Assembly (NCBI RefSeq): GCF_900095865.1
Contig: NZ_FMIZ01000007.1
Location: forward strand, 496,001-560,000
Direction: 5' to 3'
DNA from: Massilioclostridium coli
GTDB lineage: Bacteria > Bacillota > Clostridia > Oscillospirales > Ruminococcaceae
Length of the DNA: 64,000 bases
The notes under the pieces: model-generated
Databases searched by the model: none
Told to the model about the DNA's origin: nothing
The model's input: the letters and a program-made list of their open reading frames with translations, nothing else
Made by a program: the position numbers and the translations under genes
Shown: positions 25,995 through 36,374 of the stretch, piece after piece
Position numbering within the stretch: the stretch's first letter is position 1
Layout: each line of letters starts with the position of its first letter

Positions 25995-27276
25995 ACAGAT
26001 GATTACCAATCAACGGATCAAAGAGCAATATATCAAAGTGGAACATCCAACTGGGTTGACCATCCTTCTTTATCCTATGAAAGGCTATAGCAGCGCCTAC
26101 GCCTTGTTTGGCACCAAATATGGTTCCACCGACCGTTCGTTTAAAACCAACTTGGATGATGATTTTGTTACAGTTCCTGATGGTATCGCCCATTATTTAG
26201 AGCATAAATTATTTGAGAGTGAGGATGGAGTGGACGCCTTTAGTTTGTATGCTAAAACTGGCGCCAACGCTAACGCCTATACTTCTTTTGACAAAACAGC
26301 TTATTTGTTTTCCTGTACTGACAATTTCAAGGAATCACTGGAAATCCTGTTAAACTTTGTACAGTCCCCTTATTTCACTAAAGAAACAGTGGAGAAAGAG
26401 CAGGGAATTATCGGTCAGGAAATCCGCATGTATGACGATGATGCTGGCTGGAGGGTATTGTTTAACGCACTGGGCTGCATGTATCAAAATCATCCAGTAA
26501 AAGTGGATATTGCCGGTACTGTGGAGAGTATTTCCCACATTGACAAGGATTTGTTGTACCGTTGCTATAACACTTTTTACAACTTGAACAACATGGTGCT
26601 GGCGATTTCAGGTAACTTTGACCCGGATGAGGCGTTACAGATTATTAACGCTAATTTGAAAGAAAATGAAAAAATCACGATTGAACGGGGAAGCTATCAG
26701 GAACCAGCGGAAATTGTCCAAAACCGCAAGGAAATCTCGTTGGAAATTGCCCTGCCATTGTTCTGTATTGGCTATAAAATGCAGCCGGCCAGTGGGAAAG
26801 AACAGCTAAAAGCGGAAGTTGCCTCCGATTTGATCAACGAACTGCTGGTAGGGGAAGGCAGCGAACTGTACCGTCAATTTTATGATACCGGCTTAATCAG
26901 TGGCGGAGCCATTGGCAGTGAGGTAATGGACGGAAATGGATATTTCTGCAATCTGTTTGAAGGGGAATCCCGTGATCCAGACCAGGTTTATGCTTTTATT
27001 CAGCAAAAAGTATCCCAGCTACAAAAAGACGGCATCCCAAAAGAAGAATTTGAGCTGGCGAAAAAAATGTTGTATGGTCGTTGTATGCGCCAATTCAACA
27101 ATGTGGAAGCAGTTGCCAGCAACCTGTTGGATTCCTATTTTTCCGGTGTGGATGTGTACGACCGGATTGAAACGGTGGCGAACATCCAATACCAGGATGT
27201 CGTGGACTTTTTAAAACAATATGACAATGAAAAATCTGTAATTTCCATTGTTTTTCCAGTGGGCAAAGAATCATAA
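25987..27276 (+). CDS. yfmH: M16-family zinc peptidase, EF-P modification-associated (YmfH/YfmH type)
   Basis: 429 residues. The ATG at 25987 is preferred because AAGGAGG ends at 25980, giving 6 bp; the ATG at 25981 abuts it. The inverted zinc motif HYLEH is present (in GIAHYLEHKLFE) with a downstream Glu region (ETVEKEQGIIGQEI). It probably forms a heterodimer with the upstream non-catalytic subunit, as in mitochondrial processing peptidases (family knowledge). Confidence 0.88.
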   Translation: MNKQMITNQRIKEQYIKVEHPTGLTILLYPMKGYSSAYALFGTKYGSTDRSFKTNLDDDFVTVPDGIAHYLEHKLFESEDGVDAFSLYAKTGANANAYTSFDKTAYLFSCTDNFKESLEILLNFVQSPYFTKETVEKEQGIIGQEIRMYDDDAGWRVLFNALGCMYQNHPVKVDIAGTVESISHIDKDLLYRCYNTFYNLNNMVLAISGNFDPDEALQIINANLKENEKITIERGSYQEPAEIVQNRKEISLEIALPLFCIGYKMQPASGKEQLKAEVASDLINELLVGEGSELYRQFYDTGLISGGAIGSEVMDGNGYFCNLFEGESRDPDQVYAFIQQKVSQLQKDGIPKEEFELAKKMLYGRCMRQFNNVEAVASNLLDSYFSGVDVYDRIETVANIQYQDVVDFLKQYDNEKSVISIVFPVGKES

Positions 27277-27319
27277 AATAAACCATTGCGGGGACTCCCG
27301 CAATACATAGGAGAGGACC

Positions 27320-28429
27320 ATGAATAGTATTAGTTTTCCGAAATTAGGGATAGAATTAAATTTAAACAACGTGGCGTTTCAAATTGGTGATTTCCAAGTT
27401 TATTGGTATGGCATTTTAATTGGGCTTGGATTGATTTTAGCGATTTTATACGCCTATCGTAACAGCAACCGGTTTGGCGTAGATAATGACAGGATGTTTG
27501 AGGTAATCATCGGCGGTTTAATCGGCGGCATTGTTGGGGCCCGGCTGTACTATGTTATCTTTAGCTGGGATATGTATAAAGACGACCTGCTTTCCATCTT
27601 TTCCACCCGAAGCGGCGGATTGGCGATTTATGGAGGGATTATCGGTGCCCTGCTCGTTGGCGGACTTGTATGCAAATTCCGAAAAGTCAAACTGGCACCT
27701 ATGTTTGACTTAGCTGGTTTAGGGTTTTTAATCGGACAAGGAATTGGACGCTGGGGGAACTTCTTTAACATTGAGGCTTATGGCTGCAATACCAACCTCC
27801 CTTGGGGGATGTTTAGCCCAAAAATTCAAAGTGAATTGTACAGCAAAATGGATTATCTCAACAGCATTGGCATGAGTGTTGACCCAACGCAACCGGTTCA
27901 CCCTACCTTTTTGTATGAATCCATCTGGTGTTTGGCTGGATTTGTACTACTCCATATCTACAGCAAACGCCGTAAATTTGATGGGGAAGTCTTTTTGATG
28001 TACCTGGCTTGGTACGGATTTGAACGCTGCATCGTGGAGGGTTTGCGTACTGATAGTCTGATGCTGGGACCAATCCGTGTTTCCCAATTGCTCGCTGGAG
28101 TGCTAGTCGTTTTGGCTGTTATTGCGATTATCCTCATCCGCAGAAAATATGCAGGGGTAGACCATTCTCTACTATATGCAGATTCGGACGAATGGAAGCA
28201 ATGGCTGGCAAAAAAACAGGAATCCGAAAGTAAAACAGAACAAGCAGAAAAAATAGAGCAGCAGCAGGCTGTATCAGAGGGCAGTCCCGTCATTCAGGAA
28301 AACGTCCAGTTGGCTGAGCAACCGGAAACGGTTTCAACAGATTCGGATGAAGTCTCTACAAAACAAGAAAATCAATCCAATACAATCAATGAATCACAGG
28401 AGGAACAAGACGATGAGTCAGTTAATTGA
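27320..28429 (+). CDS. lgt: Prolipoprotein diacylglyceryl transferase with acidic C-terminal tail
   Basis: 369 residues against ~270-300 for typical Lgt. About seven membrane helices hold the signature GIGRWGNFFNIEAYG (141-155) and the HPTFLYES motif. It transfers diacylglyceryl from phosphatidylglycerol to lipobox cysteines. The extra ~85 residues are cytosolic, Glu/Gln/Ser-rich and low complexity; similar tails occur in clostridial Lgt. GAGAGG lies before the ATG. The 3' end overlaps folD by 17 bp. Confidence 0.95.
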   Translation: MNSISFPKLGIELNLNNVAFQIGDFQVYWYGILIGLGLILAILYAYRNSNRFGVDNDRMFEVIIGGLIGGIVGARLYYVIFSWDMYKDDLLSIFSTRSGGLAIYGGIIGALLVGGLVCKFRKVKLAPMFDLAGLGFLIGQGIGRWGNFFNIEAYGCNTNLPWGMFSPKIQSELYSKMDYLNSIGMSVDPTQPVHPTFLYESIWCLAGFVLLHIYSKRRKFDGEVFLMYLAWYGFERCIVEGLRTDSLMLGPIRVSQLLAGVLVVLAVIAIILIRRKYAGVDHSLLYADSDEWKQWLAKKQESESKTEQAEKIEQQQAVSEGSPVIQENVQLAEQPETVSTDSDEVSTKQENQSNTINESQEEQDDESVN

Positions 28430-29273
28430 TGGGAAAAAGATTTCCGCTCAGGTAAAAGAAGCGGTAAAACAGGAAGTTGCTACCTTAAAACAACAGGGGA
28501 TTCCAGTTGGTCTAGCGGTTGTTCTGGTGGGGGATGACCCAGCCTCCAAGGTATATGTTGGTTCTAAAAAACGTACCTGTGAGGAACTTGGTATTCATTC
28601 GGAAGAATACCTGTTGCCAGCCTCCACAACCGAGGAAGAACTGCTGGAACTGGTGAAAAAACTGAACCAAAGTACTACAGTAAACGGGATTCTGGTACAG
28701 CTTCCATTGCCAAAACAAATCAATGAGGAAACGATTTTAAATGCGATTGACCCAATCAAAGACGTGGACGCGTTCCATCCTTATAATGTGGGGAAAATCA
28801 TGATTGGCGATTTTGACTTTCTGCCTTGTACTCCAGCGGGGATTATGGATCTGATTGCCTCCACCGGTGTGGATTTAACCGGTAAACAGTGCGTTGTCAT
28901 TGGACGCAGCAATATTGTAGGAAAGCCAATGGCGATGTTGATGCTGCACCAAAACGGCACAGTTACTATCTGCCACTCCAAAACCCAGAATTTAAAGGAA
29001 ATTACCAGTAAAGCAGATGTTTTAATTGCCGCTGTAGGCAAAGCTAACTTTGTAACTGCTGATATGGTAAAACCAGGCGCTGTTGTCATTGACGTTGGGA
29101 TGAACCGCTTGGAAAATGGTAAATTATGCGGCGACGTCAAATATGACGAGGTACAGGAAGTTGCGGGTTATCTGACACCAGTACCAGGTGGAGTAGGGCC
29201 AATGACGATTGCCACCCTGATGCGCAACACAGTTACCGCAGCCAAATTGCAGCACAAAAGAAACCAAAAATAA
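28413..29273 (+). CDS. folD: Bifunctional methylene-THF dehydrogenase/cyclohydrolase
   Basis: 286 residues. The ATG at 28413 has CAGGAGG 9 bp upstream; the longer start at 28347 lies inside lgt. The YVGSKKRTCEELGI block carries the catalytic Lys. Also visible are GILVQLPLP, PCTPAGIM, the dinucleotide motif GRSNIVGKP and PVPGGVGPMTIATLM. It interconverts 5,10-methylene- and 10-formyl-tetrahydrofolate. Translationally coupled to lgt. Confidence 0.97.
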   Translation: MSQLIDGKKISAQVKEAVKQEVATLKQQGIPVGLAVVLVGDDPASKVYVGSKKRTCEELGIHSEEYLLPASTTEEELLELVKKLNQSTTVNGILVQLPLPKQINEETILNAIDPIKDVDAFHPYNVGKIMIGDFDFLPCTPAGIMDLIASTGVDLTGKQCVVIGRSNIVGKPMAMLMLHQNGTVTICHSKTQNLKEITSKADVLIAAVGKANFVTADMVKPGAVVIDVGMNRLENGKLCGDVKYDEVQEVAGYLTPVPGGVGPMTIATLMRNTVTAAKLQHKRNQK

Positions 29274-29276
29274 AGG

Positions 29277-29306
29277 TTGACAAACCGTTTTATCATATGT
29301 TACAAT
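29277..29306 (+). promoter_or_regulatory. Promoter of the rplU-prp-rpmA operon
   Basis: TTGACA (29277-29282), 18-bp spacer, TACAAT (29301-29306). Confidence 0.85.
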
Positions 29307-29312
29307 AAAAAA

Positions 29313-29385
29313 GCCGCATACGTTGGGCTATAAGTGCGCCCGTGCGCCGCCTTCCTGTAGCGAGTTCTTAAAGAAAGTAGGAAAA
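29313..29385 (+). ncRNA. Candidate ribosomal protein L21 leader
   Basis: The ~75-nt GC-rich structured leader between the promoter and rplU contains GCGCCCGTGCGCCGCC and a GTTCTTAAAGAAAG hairpin region. It is where Firmicutes carry an L21 leader that autoregulates the operon. Assigned from position and structure, not from a consensus search. Confidence 0.5.
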
Positions 29386-29390
29386 AACTG

Positions 29391-29702
29391 ATGTACGCAA
29401 TTATTGAAACAGGCGGAAAACAATACCAGGTTTCTGTTGGCGACGAAATCTTTGTAGAAAAGTTGGATGCAGAAGCAGAATCCAATGTTACTATCGACAA
29501 AGTAATCGCTGTAGGAAAAGAAGACGGTATGGTTGTTGGAGCTCCTTATGTTGATGGTGCTTCCGTATCTGCTACTGTTGTGAAAAACGGCAAAGGCAAA
29601 AAAATTACTGTTTTCACTTACAAACCTAAAAAAGACTCCAAACGTAAAATGGGTCACAGACAGCCATATACCAAACTGAAAATCGAAGCAATTAACGCTT
29701 AA
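29391..29702 (+). CDS. rplU: 50S ribosomal protein L21
   Basis: 103 residues, standard length. [20 protein letters not shown] start and the C-terminal [20 protein letters not shown] block (23S rRNA-binding) are diagnostic. The stop overlaps the prp start in TAATG, so translation of the protease is coupled to L21. Confidence 0.98.
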   Translation: MYAIIETGGKQYQVSVGDEIFVEKLDAEAESNVTIDKVIAVGKEDGMVVGAPYVDGASVSATVVKNGKGKKITVFTYKPKKDSKRKMGHRQPYTKLKIEAINA

Positions 29703-30022
29703 TGATACAGTTTCGGCTGGCCGAGAGAAACGGCAATTTCGTTGGTTTTTCGGTTTCCGGACATGCAATGTTTGACGAGGCAGGACGTGATATTGTGTGT
29801 GCTGCAGTGAGTTCAGCAGTACAGTTAACCATAAACGGTATTACAGAAATCCTCCATCAGACACCGACTGTCCAGGTAACGGAAAACAACATTCAACTGG
29901 TCTTTGACGGCAAAAAAGTGGAACCAGAGGCGCAAAGTTTTTTGCAAGCCCTTGCGTTGCACATCCGTTTGTTGTCAGAAGATTACCCAGGAACTATTTT
30001 AATTACCAAATCGGAGGTGTAA
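29702..30022 (+). CDS. prp: Ribosomal-processing cysteine protease Prp
   Basis: 106 residues. The catalytic pair is H21 in [11 protein letters not shown] and C33 in [11 protein letters not shown]. The enzyme removes the N-terminal extension of L27 after the QFF motif. The substrate gene follows 5 bp downstream and carries exactly that extension, confirming the assignment by context. Confidence 0.96.
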   Translation: MIQFRLAERNGNFVGFSVSGHAMFDEAGRDIVCAAVSSAVQLTINGITEILHQTPTVQVTENNIQLVFDGKKVEPEAQSFLQALALHIRLLSEDYPGTILITKSEV

Positions 30023-30027
30023 GTGCT

Positions 30028-30306
30028 ATGTTAAGAATTAGTATGCAGTTCTTTGCTCATAAAAAAGGTGTTGGTTCTACCAGAAACGGACGTGATTCCG
30101 AATCCAAACGTTTGGGCGTAAAACGTGCTGATGGCCAGTTTGTATTGGCTGGTAACATCCTCGTTCGTCAAAGAGGAACCCACATTCATCCGGGCGAGAA
30201 TGTAGGTCGTGGTTCTGATGATACTCTGTTTGCTTTAACAAACGGTAAAGTAAAATTTGAACGTGTAGGCCGTGACCGTAAAAAAGTTAGCGTATACGCA
30301 GACTAA
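30028..30306 (+). CDS. rpmA: 50S ribosomal protein L27, with Prp-cleaved N-terminal extension
   Basis: 92 residues. The extension MLRISMQFF precedes the mature [17 protein letters not shown]; cleavage by Prp between F9 and A10 exposes the N-terminus that reaches the peptidyl transferase centre. AGGTGTAAGTGCT lies upstream of the ATG. Confidence 0.98.
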   Translation: MLRISMQFFAHKKGVGSTRNGRDSESKRLGVKRADGQFVLAGNILVRQRGTHIHPGENVGRGSDDTLFALTNGKVKFERVGRDRKKVSVYAD

Positions 30307-30324
30307 TTTTATTTGATGAATGAA

Positions 30325-30359
30325 TAAATCCTGGGAATCCTCTCAGGATTTATTTTTTT
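30325..30359 (+). terminator. Terminator of rplU-prp-rpmA
   Basis: Stem TAAATCCTG/CAGGATTTA with a 10-nt loop, then seven T. Confidence 0.88.
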
Positions 30360-30624
30360 ACAAAACCGTTTTTATTGCGATGGTTTTGGAATAATAAGGG
30401 GAAACAGAATATAGGGCTGTTTGTTACCAGCTCTATTTAAGGCATCAATCCCAATACCAATTGGATTGCATGTAATCTAAAAATAGTATTGTGATTTTTC
30501 TAACTTGTTAAAGATCCCATAAAATTGTTTTAGCTCCCCTTTACAAAATACTGGAAATGGTATAAAGTAAAAAAGCTAAAATAATTTTGTCCAAATCAAT
30601 CATCCATTGTGATGATGTCAGTAG

Positions 30625-31911
<1,287 letters not shown>

Positions 31912-31979
31912 TAGAGAAGGGCAGTGGTTTTACGTTACCATTTATAAAACCAGACACCCAGCCAAAACAGTACAGCCCA

Positions 31980-32336
31980 TTGACCCTGGCTTTTTTAGGG
32001 GACGCTGTATTTGAACTGCTGGTTCGTGAATATATTACATCTTCAGGCAGTATGCCTGTGAACAAGCTGCATCAAAGGGCAGTTAAAATTGTATGCGCTT
32101 CTTCCCAATGTAAAGCGGTTGAGTTTTTAAAAGAGTATTGGACCGAAGAAGAAATGGATATCTTTAAACGGGGAAGGAATGCTACTGGCAACCATGTGCC
32201 AAAAAGCTCCCACCCCAAAGAATACCGTGCCGCAACAGGCTTAGAAACCTTATTTGGGTATTTATACCTAAAAGGCGACATAGAGCGTATAAATGAATTA
32301 TTTTTGCTTATGATAAATAATATGGATTTTTCGTAA
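31980..32336 (+). CDS. mrnC: Mini-ribonuclease III (start uncertain)
   Basis: RNase III catalytic half-domain without a dsRNA-binding domain: LAFLGDAVFELLVREYI with the catalytic Asp, KLHQRAVKIVCASSQ, FKRGRNA and GLETLFGYLYL with Glu. It matures 23S rRNA in Firmicutes. The only canonical start in frame is TTG 31980, which has no ribosome site and cuts off ~20 residues seen in relatives. The same frame upstream encodes FTLPFIKPDTQPKQYSP with no ATG/GTG/TTG back to the obgE stop. One extra T at 31928-31931 would connect it to GTG 31924 behind GAGAAGG. Confidence 0.85.
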   Translation: MTLAFLGDAVFELLVREYITSSGSMPVNKLHQRAVKIVCASSQCKAVEFLKEYWTEEEMDIFKRGRNATGNHVPKSSHPKEYRAATGLETLFGYLYLKGDIERINELFLLMINNMDFS

Positions 32337-32436
32337 TCCAATATACGCCGGAGAAACATGTTGTTACCGTTTTCCAGCGTCCTAAATGGCAGTATTTTAT
32401 CCACTTTTGTGGTAAAGATAAAGGGGCGTTTTTTCT

Positions 32437-33303
32437 ATGCAGCAAAGCAAAGTAAAAGCATTGGTTAAGGATTATTTGATGATTGCCATCGGGTCTGCGA
32501 TTTATGCACTAGGTGTTTCTATCTTTATTGTGCCATCTAAAATCGCGTTAGGAGGCGTTACTGGTATCGCTGCGATTCTCTATCAATTGACAGGCTTTCC
32601 AGTTGGTACTGCTTCCTTAATTATCAATATCCCGTTGATTGTCATTGGATTTTGGAAATTGGGGCACCAGTTTATTTTCAAAACATTTTTCTCTTTGGCG
32701 ACCTTTACTTTGTATGATATGGTACTTTCCCAGTTTACCTATCCGGAATTTGATAAAATGTTGACAGCTTTGTTTGGCGCTGTATTAATTGGCGTAGGGA
32801 TGGGGCTACAATATTCTTATGGGGGCTCCACTGGCGGTACAGATATTTTAAACCGTTTGATTCAAAAAAAAGTTCCCCATGTTCAGCTCGGTAATGTTGT
32901 ATTGCTTACCGATGCGGTAGTTATCGCTGCGTCTGCCATTGTATTCCGTGAAATGGAAACCATCCTGTATGGTATTATTGTGGCATTTATTCACTCGAAA
33001 CTGATTGACTATGTGATTTATGGTACAGATATGGGAAAGATGATTTTAATTATTACCAACCATGGGAATGCTGTTTCAAAAGCCATTATGGATAAGTTGG
33101 ACCGAGGTTGTACCGTGTTGGAAGGGAAAGGTGCCTATTCAGGAGATGGCCGAACAGTATTGTTGTGTGCAGTTACACGGAATGAATTTTACCGCTTAAA
33201 ACACATTGTAAAAGATGCGGATGAAAATGCGTTTATGATTGTTACAGATGCGTCGGAAGTATCTGGATATGGATTCCAATCAGCGGAAGATAAATTAAAA
33301 TAG
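32437..33303 (+). CDS. YitT family membrane protein
   Basis: 288 residues. Five to six membrane helices in the first ~185 residues contain the family motifs FIVPSKIALGGVTGIA and GLQYSYGGSTGGTDILNRL. A C-terminal DUF2179 domain (~200-285) includes GCTVLEGKGAYSG. The family is abundant in Firmicutes; its transport role is unproven. It follows obgE and mrnC on the same strand. Confidence 0.9.
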   Translation: MQQSKVKALVKDYLMIAIGSAIYALGVSIFIVPSKIALGGVTGIAAILYQLTGFPVGTASLIINIPLIVIGFWKLGHQFIFKTFFSLATFTLYDMVLSQFTYPEFDKMLTALFGAVLIGVGMGLQYSYGGSTGGTDILNRLIQKKVPHVQLGNVVLLTDAVVIAASAIVFREMETILYGIIVAFIHSKLIDYVIYGTDMGKMILIITNHGNAVSKAIMDKLDRGCTVLEGKGAYSGDGRTVLLCAVTRNEFYRLKHIVKDADENAFMIVTDASEVSGYGFQSAEDKLK

Positions 33304-33330
33304 GTACTTTTTAACACTTTTATGATAAAA

Positions 33331-33368
33331 AAACAAACCGGCGGATTTTTCGTCGGTTTGTTTCGGAT
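33331..33368 (+). terminator. Terminator of the YitT gene
   Basis: AAACAAACCG/CGGTTTGTTT stem with a 13-nt loop. It can also serve the convergent minus-strand small gene. Confidence 0.8.
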
Positions 33369-33389
33369 TTTTTCTTTTTTAATTAAATA

Positions 33390-33521
33390 TTATCTGAAAT
33401 CTTCAGAAGGTTTTTTATTCTGTGGTTGATTTTGTTTTTTGTTGGTTGGACATTGTTGTTTACGGTTTTCAGGAGCATAATTGTTTTTGTCCTGTGTATT
33501 TGGAGTTTGATTTTTACTCAT
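33390..33521 (-). CDS. 43-residue Asn/Gln/Lys-rich hypothetical protein
   Basis: From the internal ATG at 33521, which has a good ribosome site (GAGGTG 7 bp upstream), the product is MSKNQTPNTQDKNNYAPENR followed by a similarly polar tail ending KKPSEDFR. It is entirely hydrophilic with one Cys and no Trp. Size and composition recall small spore-associated proteins of Clostridia, but no SASP signature is visible. Divergent from the RNA methyltransferase gene. No family recognised. Confidence 0.55.
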   Translation of the reverse strand: MSKNQTPNTQDKNNYAPENRKQQCPTNKKQNQPQNKKPSEDFR

Positions 33522-33594
33522 ATTTATCACCTCACTTACAGTGTTATTATGTGATGGAAAATTTGTTTTATACAAAATAGGATAGGAGTTTTTT

Positions 33595-34944
33595 ATGGAT
33601 TTCAATTCCATTTTTTTAAATAAAATGAAAATACTATTGAGGGATGACTATCCTCAATTTTTGGAGAGCTATCAACAACCGCCAACCCGTGGTGTCCGTG
33701 TAAATACCTTGCTAGGGGATGTGTCACAGTTTTTAAAATATTCTAACCTGAAATTATCTCCAATCCCCCATTGTCCGGAAGGATTTTATCTGGAACAAGG
33801 GGAAGGCATTGGACATCTTCCCCATCATCATGCCGGAGCGTTTTATGTACAGGAGCCATCCGCAATGACGGCGGTTTTAGCTTTGGATCCCCAACCTGGG
33901 GAAACAGTCTTAGATCTTTGTGCGGCACCAGGAGGGAAATCTACCCAGATTGCAGCTCGGATGCAGGGAAAAGGCGTTTTGATTACCAATGAATATGTAG
34001 CCAACCGTGCTAAAATCCTTCTTTCCAATATTGAACGGATGGGAATCCAAAACGCAGTAGTCACCAATGCCCATCCAGAACAGCTATGCCAGCAATTAGA
34101 TGGTATGTGTGACCGTGTGCTGGTGGATGCCCCTTGTTCTGGGGAAGGAATGTTCCGAAAGGACGCCAACGCGATTGCAGAATGGACGCCGGAACATTCA
34201 TTGAGCTGTGCCAACCGCCAGCTGGAGATTTTAGAGAGTGCAAAGCGGGCAGTCAAGCCAGGGGGTGTTTTGGTGTATTCCACCTGCACCTTTTCATTAG
34301 AGGAAAATGAAATGGTGGTGTGCGAATTTTTAGATCGTAACCCTGATTTCAGCTTGGAACAAGTTCCAGCCTGTATTGGACAGCCTTCCCGTCAGAATTG
34401 GTTGGATGTTCCGTATGATTTGAGTAAAATGCACCGTGTATTCCCCTATCAGGGTGGGGAAGGGCACTTTGTAGCAAGGCTGCGAAAGGAAGGGGAATCC
34501 AGCTTTTCCCTCCAACCCAGCGCGAAATCACAGGATATCCCATTGTTCGCCCAGTTTTGGGAGGAAACATTCCAGGATACCTTGCCGGATACCGTTGTAT
34601 TAAATCGAGATATGGTTTCTATCCTGCCTACCCAAATGCCTGTTTTGCATGGGGTAAAGGTATTACGTGCGGGTGTTCTGGCAGGACGTGTGGTAAAAAA
34701 TAGGTTTGTTCCAGAACATCATCTGATGAAATGCCACTTTGATATAAAAGCAGAAAAATGCCTTAACCTGTCTTTTCGGGATGAGCGGGTGTTCCAGTAC
34801 TTAAAAGGGATGGAGATCAGTTGTGATCCCGGACAGAAAGGATACTGTGGTATCTGGGTGGACGATTATCCATTAGGGCTAGGAAAAGCCTCCAATGGAC
34901 GGATGAAAAACCATTATCCAAAGGGATTGCGTGAATTCTCTTAG
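33595..34944 (+). CDS. RsmF/RsmB-type RNA (cytosine-C5) methyltransferase
   Basis: 449 residues. The SAM site is LDLCAAPGGKS (106-116). Catalytic cysteines are C181 in DAPCSGEGMF (motif IV) and C231 in YSTCTFSLEENE (motif VI). The C-terminal third (~300-449) is the PUA-like extension of the YebU/RsmF subgroup, ending GKASNGRMKNHYPKGLREFS. It methylates rRNA or tRNA cytosines; the exact target is not predictable. AGGAG precedes the ATG. Confidence 0.92.
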   Translation: MDFNSIFLNKMKILLRDDYPQFLESYQQPPTRGVRVNTLLGDVSQFLKYSNLKLSPIPHCPEGFYLEQGEGIGHLPHHHAGAFYVQEPSAMTAVLALDPQPGETVLDLCAAPGGKSTQIAARMQGKGVLITNEYVANRAKILLSNIERMGIQNAVVTNAHPEQLCQQLDGMCDRVLVDAPCSGEGMFRKDANAIAEWTPEHSLSCANRQLEILESAKRAVKPGGVLVYSTCTFSLEENEMVVCEFLDRNPDFSLEQVPACIGQPSRQNWLDVPYDLSKMHRVFPYQGGEGHFVARLRKEGESSFSLQPSAKSQDIPLFAQFWEETFQDTLPDTVVLNRDMVSILPTQMPVLHGVKVLRAGVLAGRVVKNRFVPEHHLMKCHFDIKAEKCLNLSFRDERVFQYLKGMEISCDPGQKGYCGIWVDDYPLGLGKASNGRMKNHYPKGLREFS

Positions 34945-34955
34945 TATGCTATAAT
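34927..34955 (+). promoter_or_regulatory. Promoter of yebC, inside the methyltransferase gene end
   Basis: TTGCGT (34927-34932), 17-bp spacer, TATAAT (34950-34955). Confidence 0.7.
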
Positions 34956-35047
34956 AAATTAGATATTGTTCCACAGTTTTTGTGGATAGGAAGCCATGTG
35001 TAGCCAAATTGGCTTGTAATAAGACTAAATGAAAGGAATCTATCGAT

Positions 35048-35782
35048 ATGTCAGGACATTCTAAGTGGAGTACAATCAAAAGGAAAAAAGAAAAAACCGA
35101 TGGCCAAAAGGCAAAAATATTTACGAAGATTGGCCGTGAAATGACAGTTGCTGTTCGGGAAGGCGGACCAGACCCAGATAACAACAGCAAATTACGTGAT
35201 TTGATTGCCAAAGCGAAAGCGAACAACGTACCAAATGATAATATCGACCGCATTATTAAAAAAGCGGCTGGTGGGGAAGATAAAAACAATTACGAAAATA
35301 TCATTTACGAAGGATATGGTCCAAATGGTGTTGCGGTAATTGTAGAAGCTTTGACCGATAACAGAAACCGTACCGCATCCGATGTGCGCCATTATTTTGA
35401 TAAATTTGGCGGTAATTTGGGGACAACAGGTTGCGTATCTTTTATGTTTAACCCTAAAGGGGTCATCGTCATTGAAGGGGAAGACCTGGACGAGGACAAA
35501 GTAATGGAAGATTGTTTAGAAGCTGGCGCGGATGATTTTGAGTTTAGTGATGGCTGCGCTCAGATTGTGACAGCACCATCCGATTTTTCCGCTGTACGGG
35601 ATGCGTTATCTGAAAAAGGATATACTTTCACTACCGCACAGGTAGAACAAGTTCCAGAAACTTATACCACTTTAACCGATGAGGATAGCAAATTAAAAAT
35701 GAGTCGTTTGCTGGAATGCTTAGAAGACAATGATGATGTACAGGAAGTTTGGCATAACTTAGAGAATGTAGATGAACTGTAA
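35048..35782 (+). CDS. yebC: YebC/PmpR (TACO1) family protein
   Basis: 244 residues. The start MSGHSKWSTIKRKKEKTDGQ and NVPNDNIDRIIKKAAGG are diagnostic. Once treated as transcription regulators, family members are now linked to translation of difficult proline-containing stretches (established for mitochondrial TACO1 and some bacterial homologues). GAAAGGAA lies upstream of the ATG. Monocistronic. Confidence 0.96.
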   Translation: MSGHSKWSTIKRKKEKTDGQKAKIFTKIGREMTVAVREGGPDPDNNSKLRDLIAKAKANNVPNDNIDRIIKKAAGGEDKNNYENIIYEGYGPNGVAVIVEALTDNRNRTASDVRHYFDKFGGNLGTTGCVSFMFNPKGVIVIEGEDLDEDKVMEDCLEAGADDFEFSDGCAQIVTAPSDFSAVRDALSEKGYTFTTAQVEQVPETYTTLTDEDSKLKMSRLLECLEDNDDVQEVWHNLENVDEL

Positions 35783-35795
35783 AAAATAAATGGAG

Positions 35796-35832
35796 CCCCT
35801 GCTTTTTCGTGTTACAAAAAGCAGGGGTTTTT
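35796..35832 (+). terminator. Terminator of yebC
   Basis: 12-bp stem CCCCTGCTTTTT/AAAAAGCAGGGG, 8-nt loop, then five T. Confidence 0.95.
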
Positions 35833-36279
35833 GTCGCTTAAAGAGGACAATCCTAGGGAGTAGATAAAATAGCTTTGTTTGAAAATTATGATAGAAGATT
35901 TCAAACCCAATAAGAAACAAGGCTTTGCTAAAGAGGGGATTAGCAAGTTGTTAGGGAAAGTTAAAATTACAGGTGGCATATAAAGTACGGAAACTAGTTA
36001 CAGGAAACCTATCTTCAGCCCTCTAAAAGATTTGTTTACGATTGGATTTTGGCTGTTACGGAAACTTCTGGTTTTACCGGGAAAGTTCTACAAACAGTTT
36101 TTGTTTCCAATTTTGAGCGAAATAAATGTTTTGAAAAGGTATTACGAACCAAAATAGAACGGAACAAAATTTTTGAAATATTAGGATAATAGATGTAAAT
36201 GGAGGAAATTTTTTGTGCCTTTGATACCTTTTAGAGTGATTGATTCGTTGGTAAGTTGAGATTAGTCTCCAAAAAGCAA
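35833..36279. other. Spacer with a possible gene remnant
   Basis: No intact gene. One plus-strand frame (36032-36157) reads LFTIGFWLLRKLLVLPGKFY, then KQFLFPILSEINVLKRYYEP, then a stop: a hydrophobic segment with a basic flank as in membrane or nucleotidyltransferase-like protein ends. It lacks a start and a ribosome site. The rest is AT-rich with nothing recognised. Confidence 0.3.
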
Positions 36280-36328
36280 GAAAAATCCTGATGCGGATGG
36301 AATGAACCATCCACATCAGGATTTTTTA
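36280..36328 (-). terminator. Bidirectional terminator after the GH78 surface protein
   Basis: 20-bp stem (36280-36299 with 36306-36325, one mismatch), core AATCCTGATG/CATCAGGATT, 6-nt loop and T-tract on either strand. Confidence 0.93.
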
Positions 36329-36374
36329 TTTCACTTACACAGTGAAAAAATAAGCTTTTTTATATAAAAAAGTA

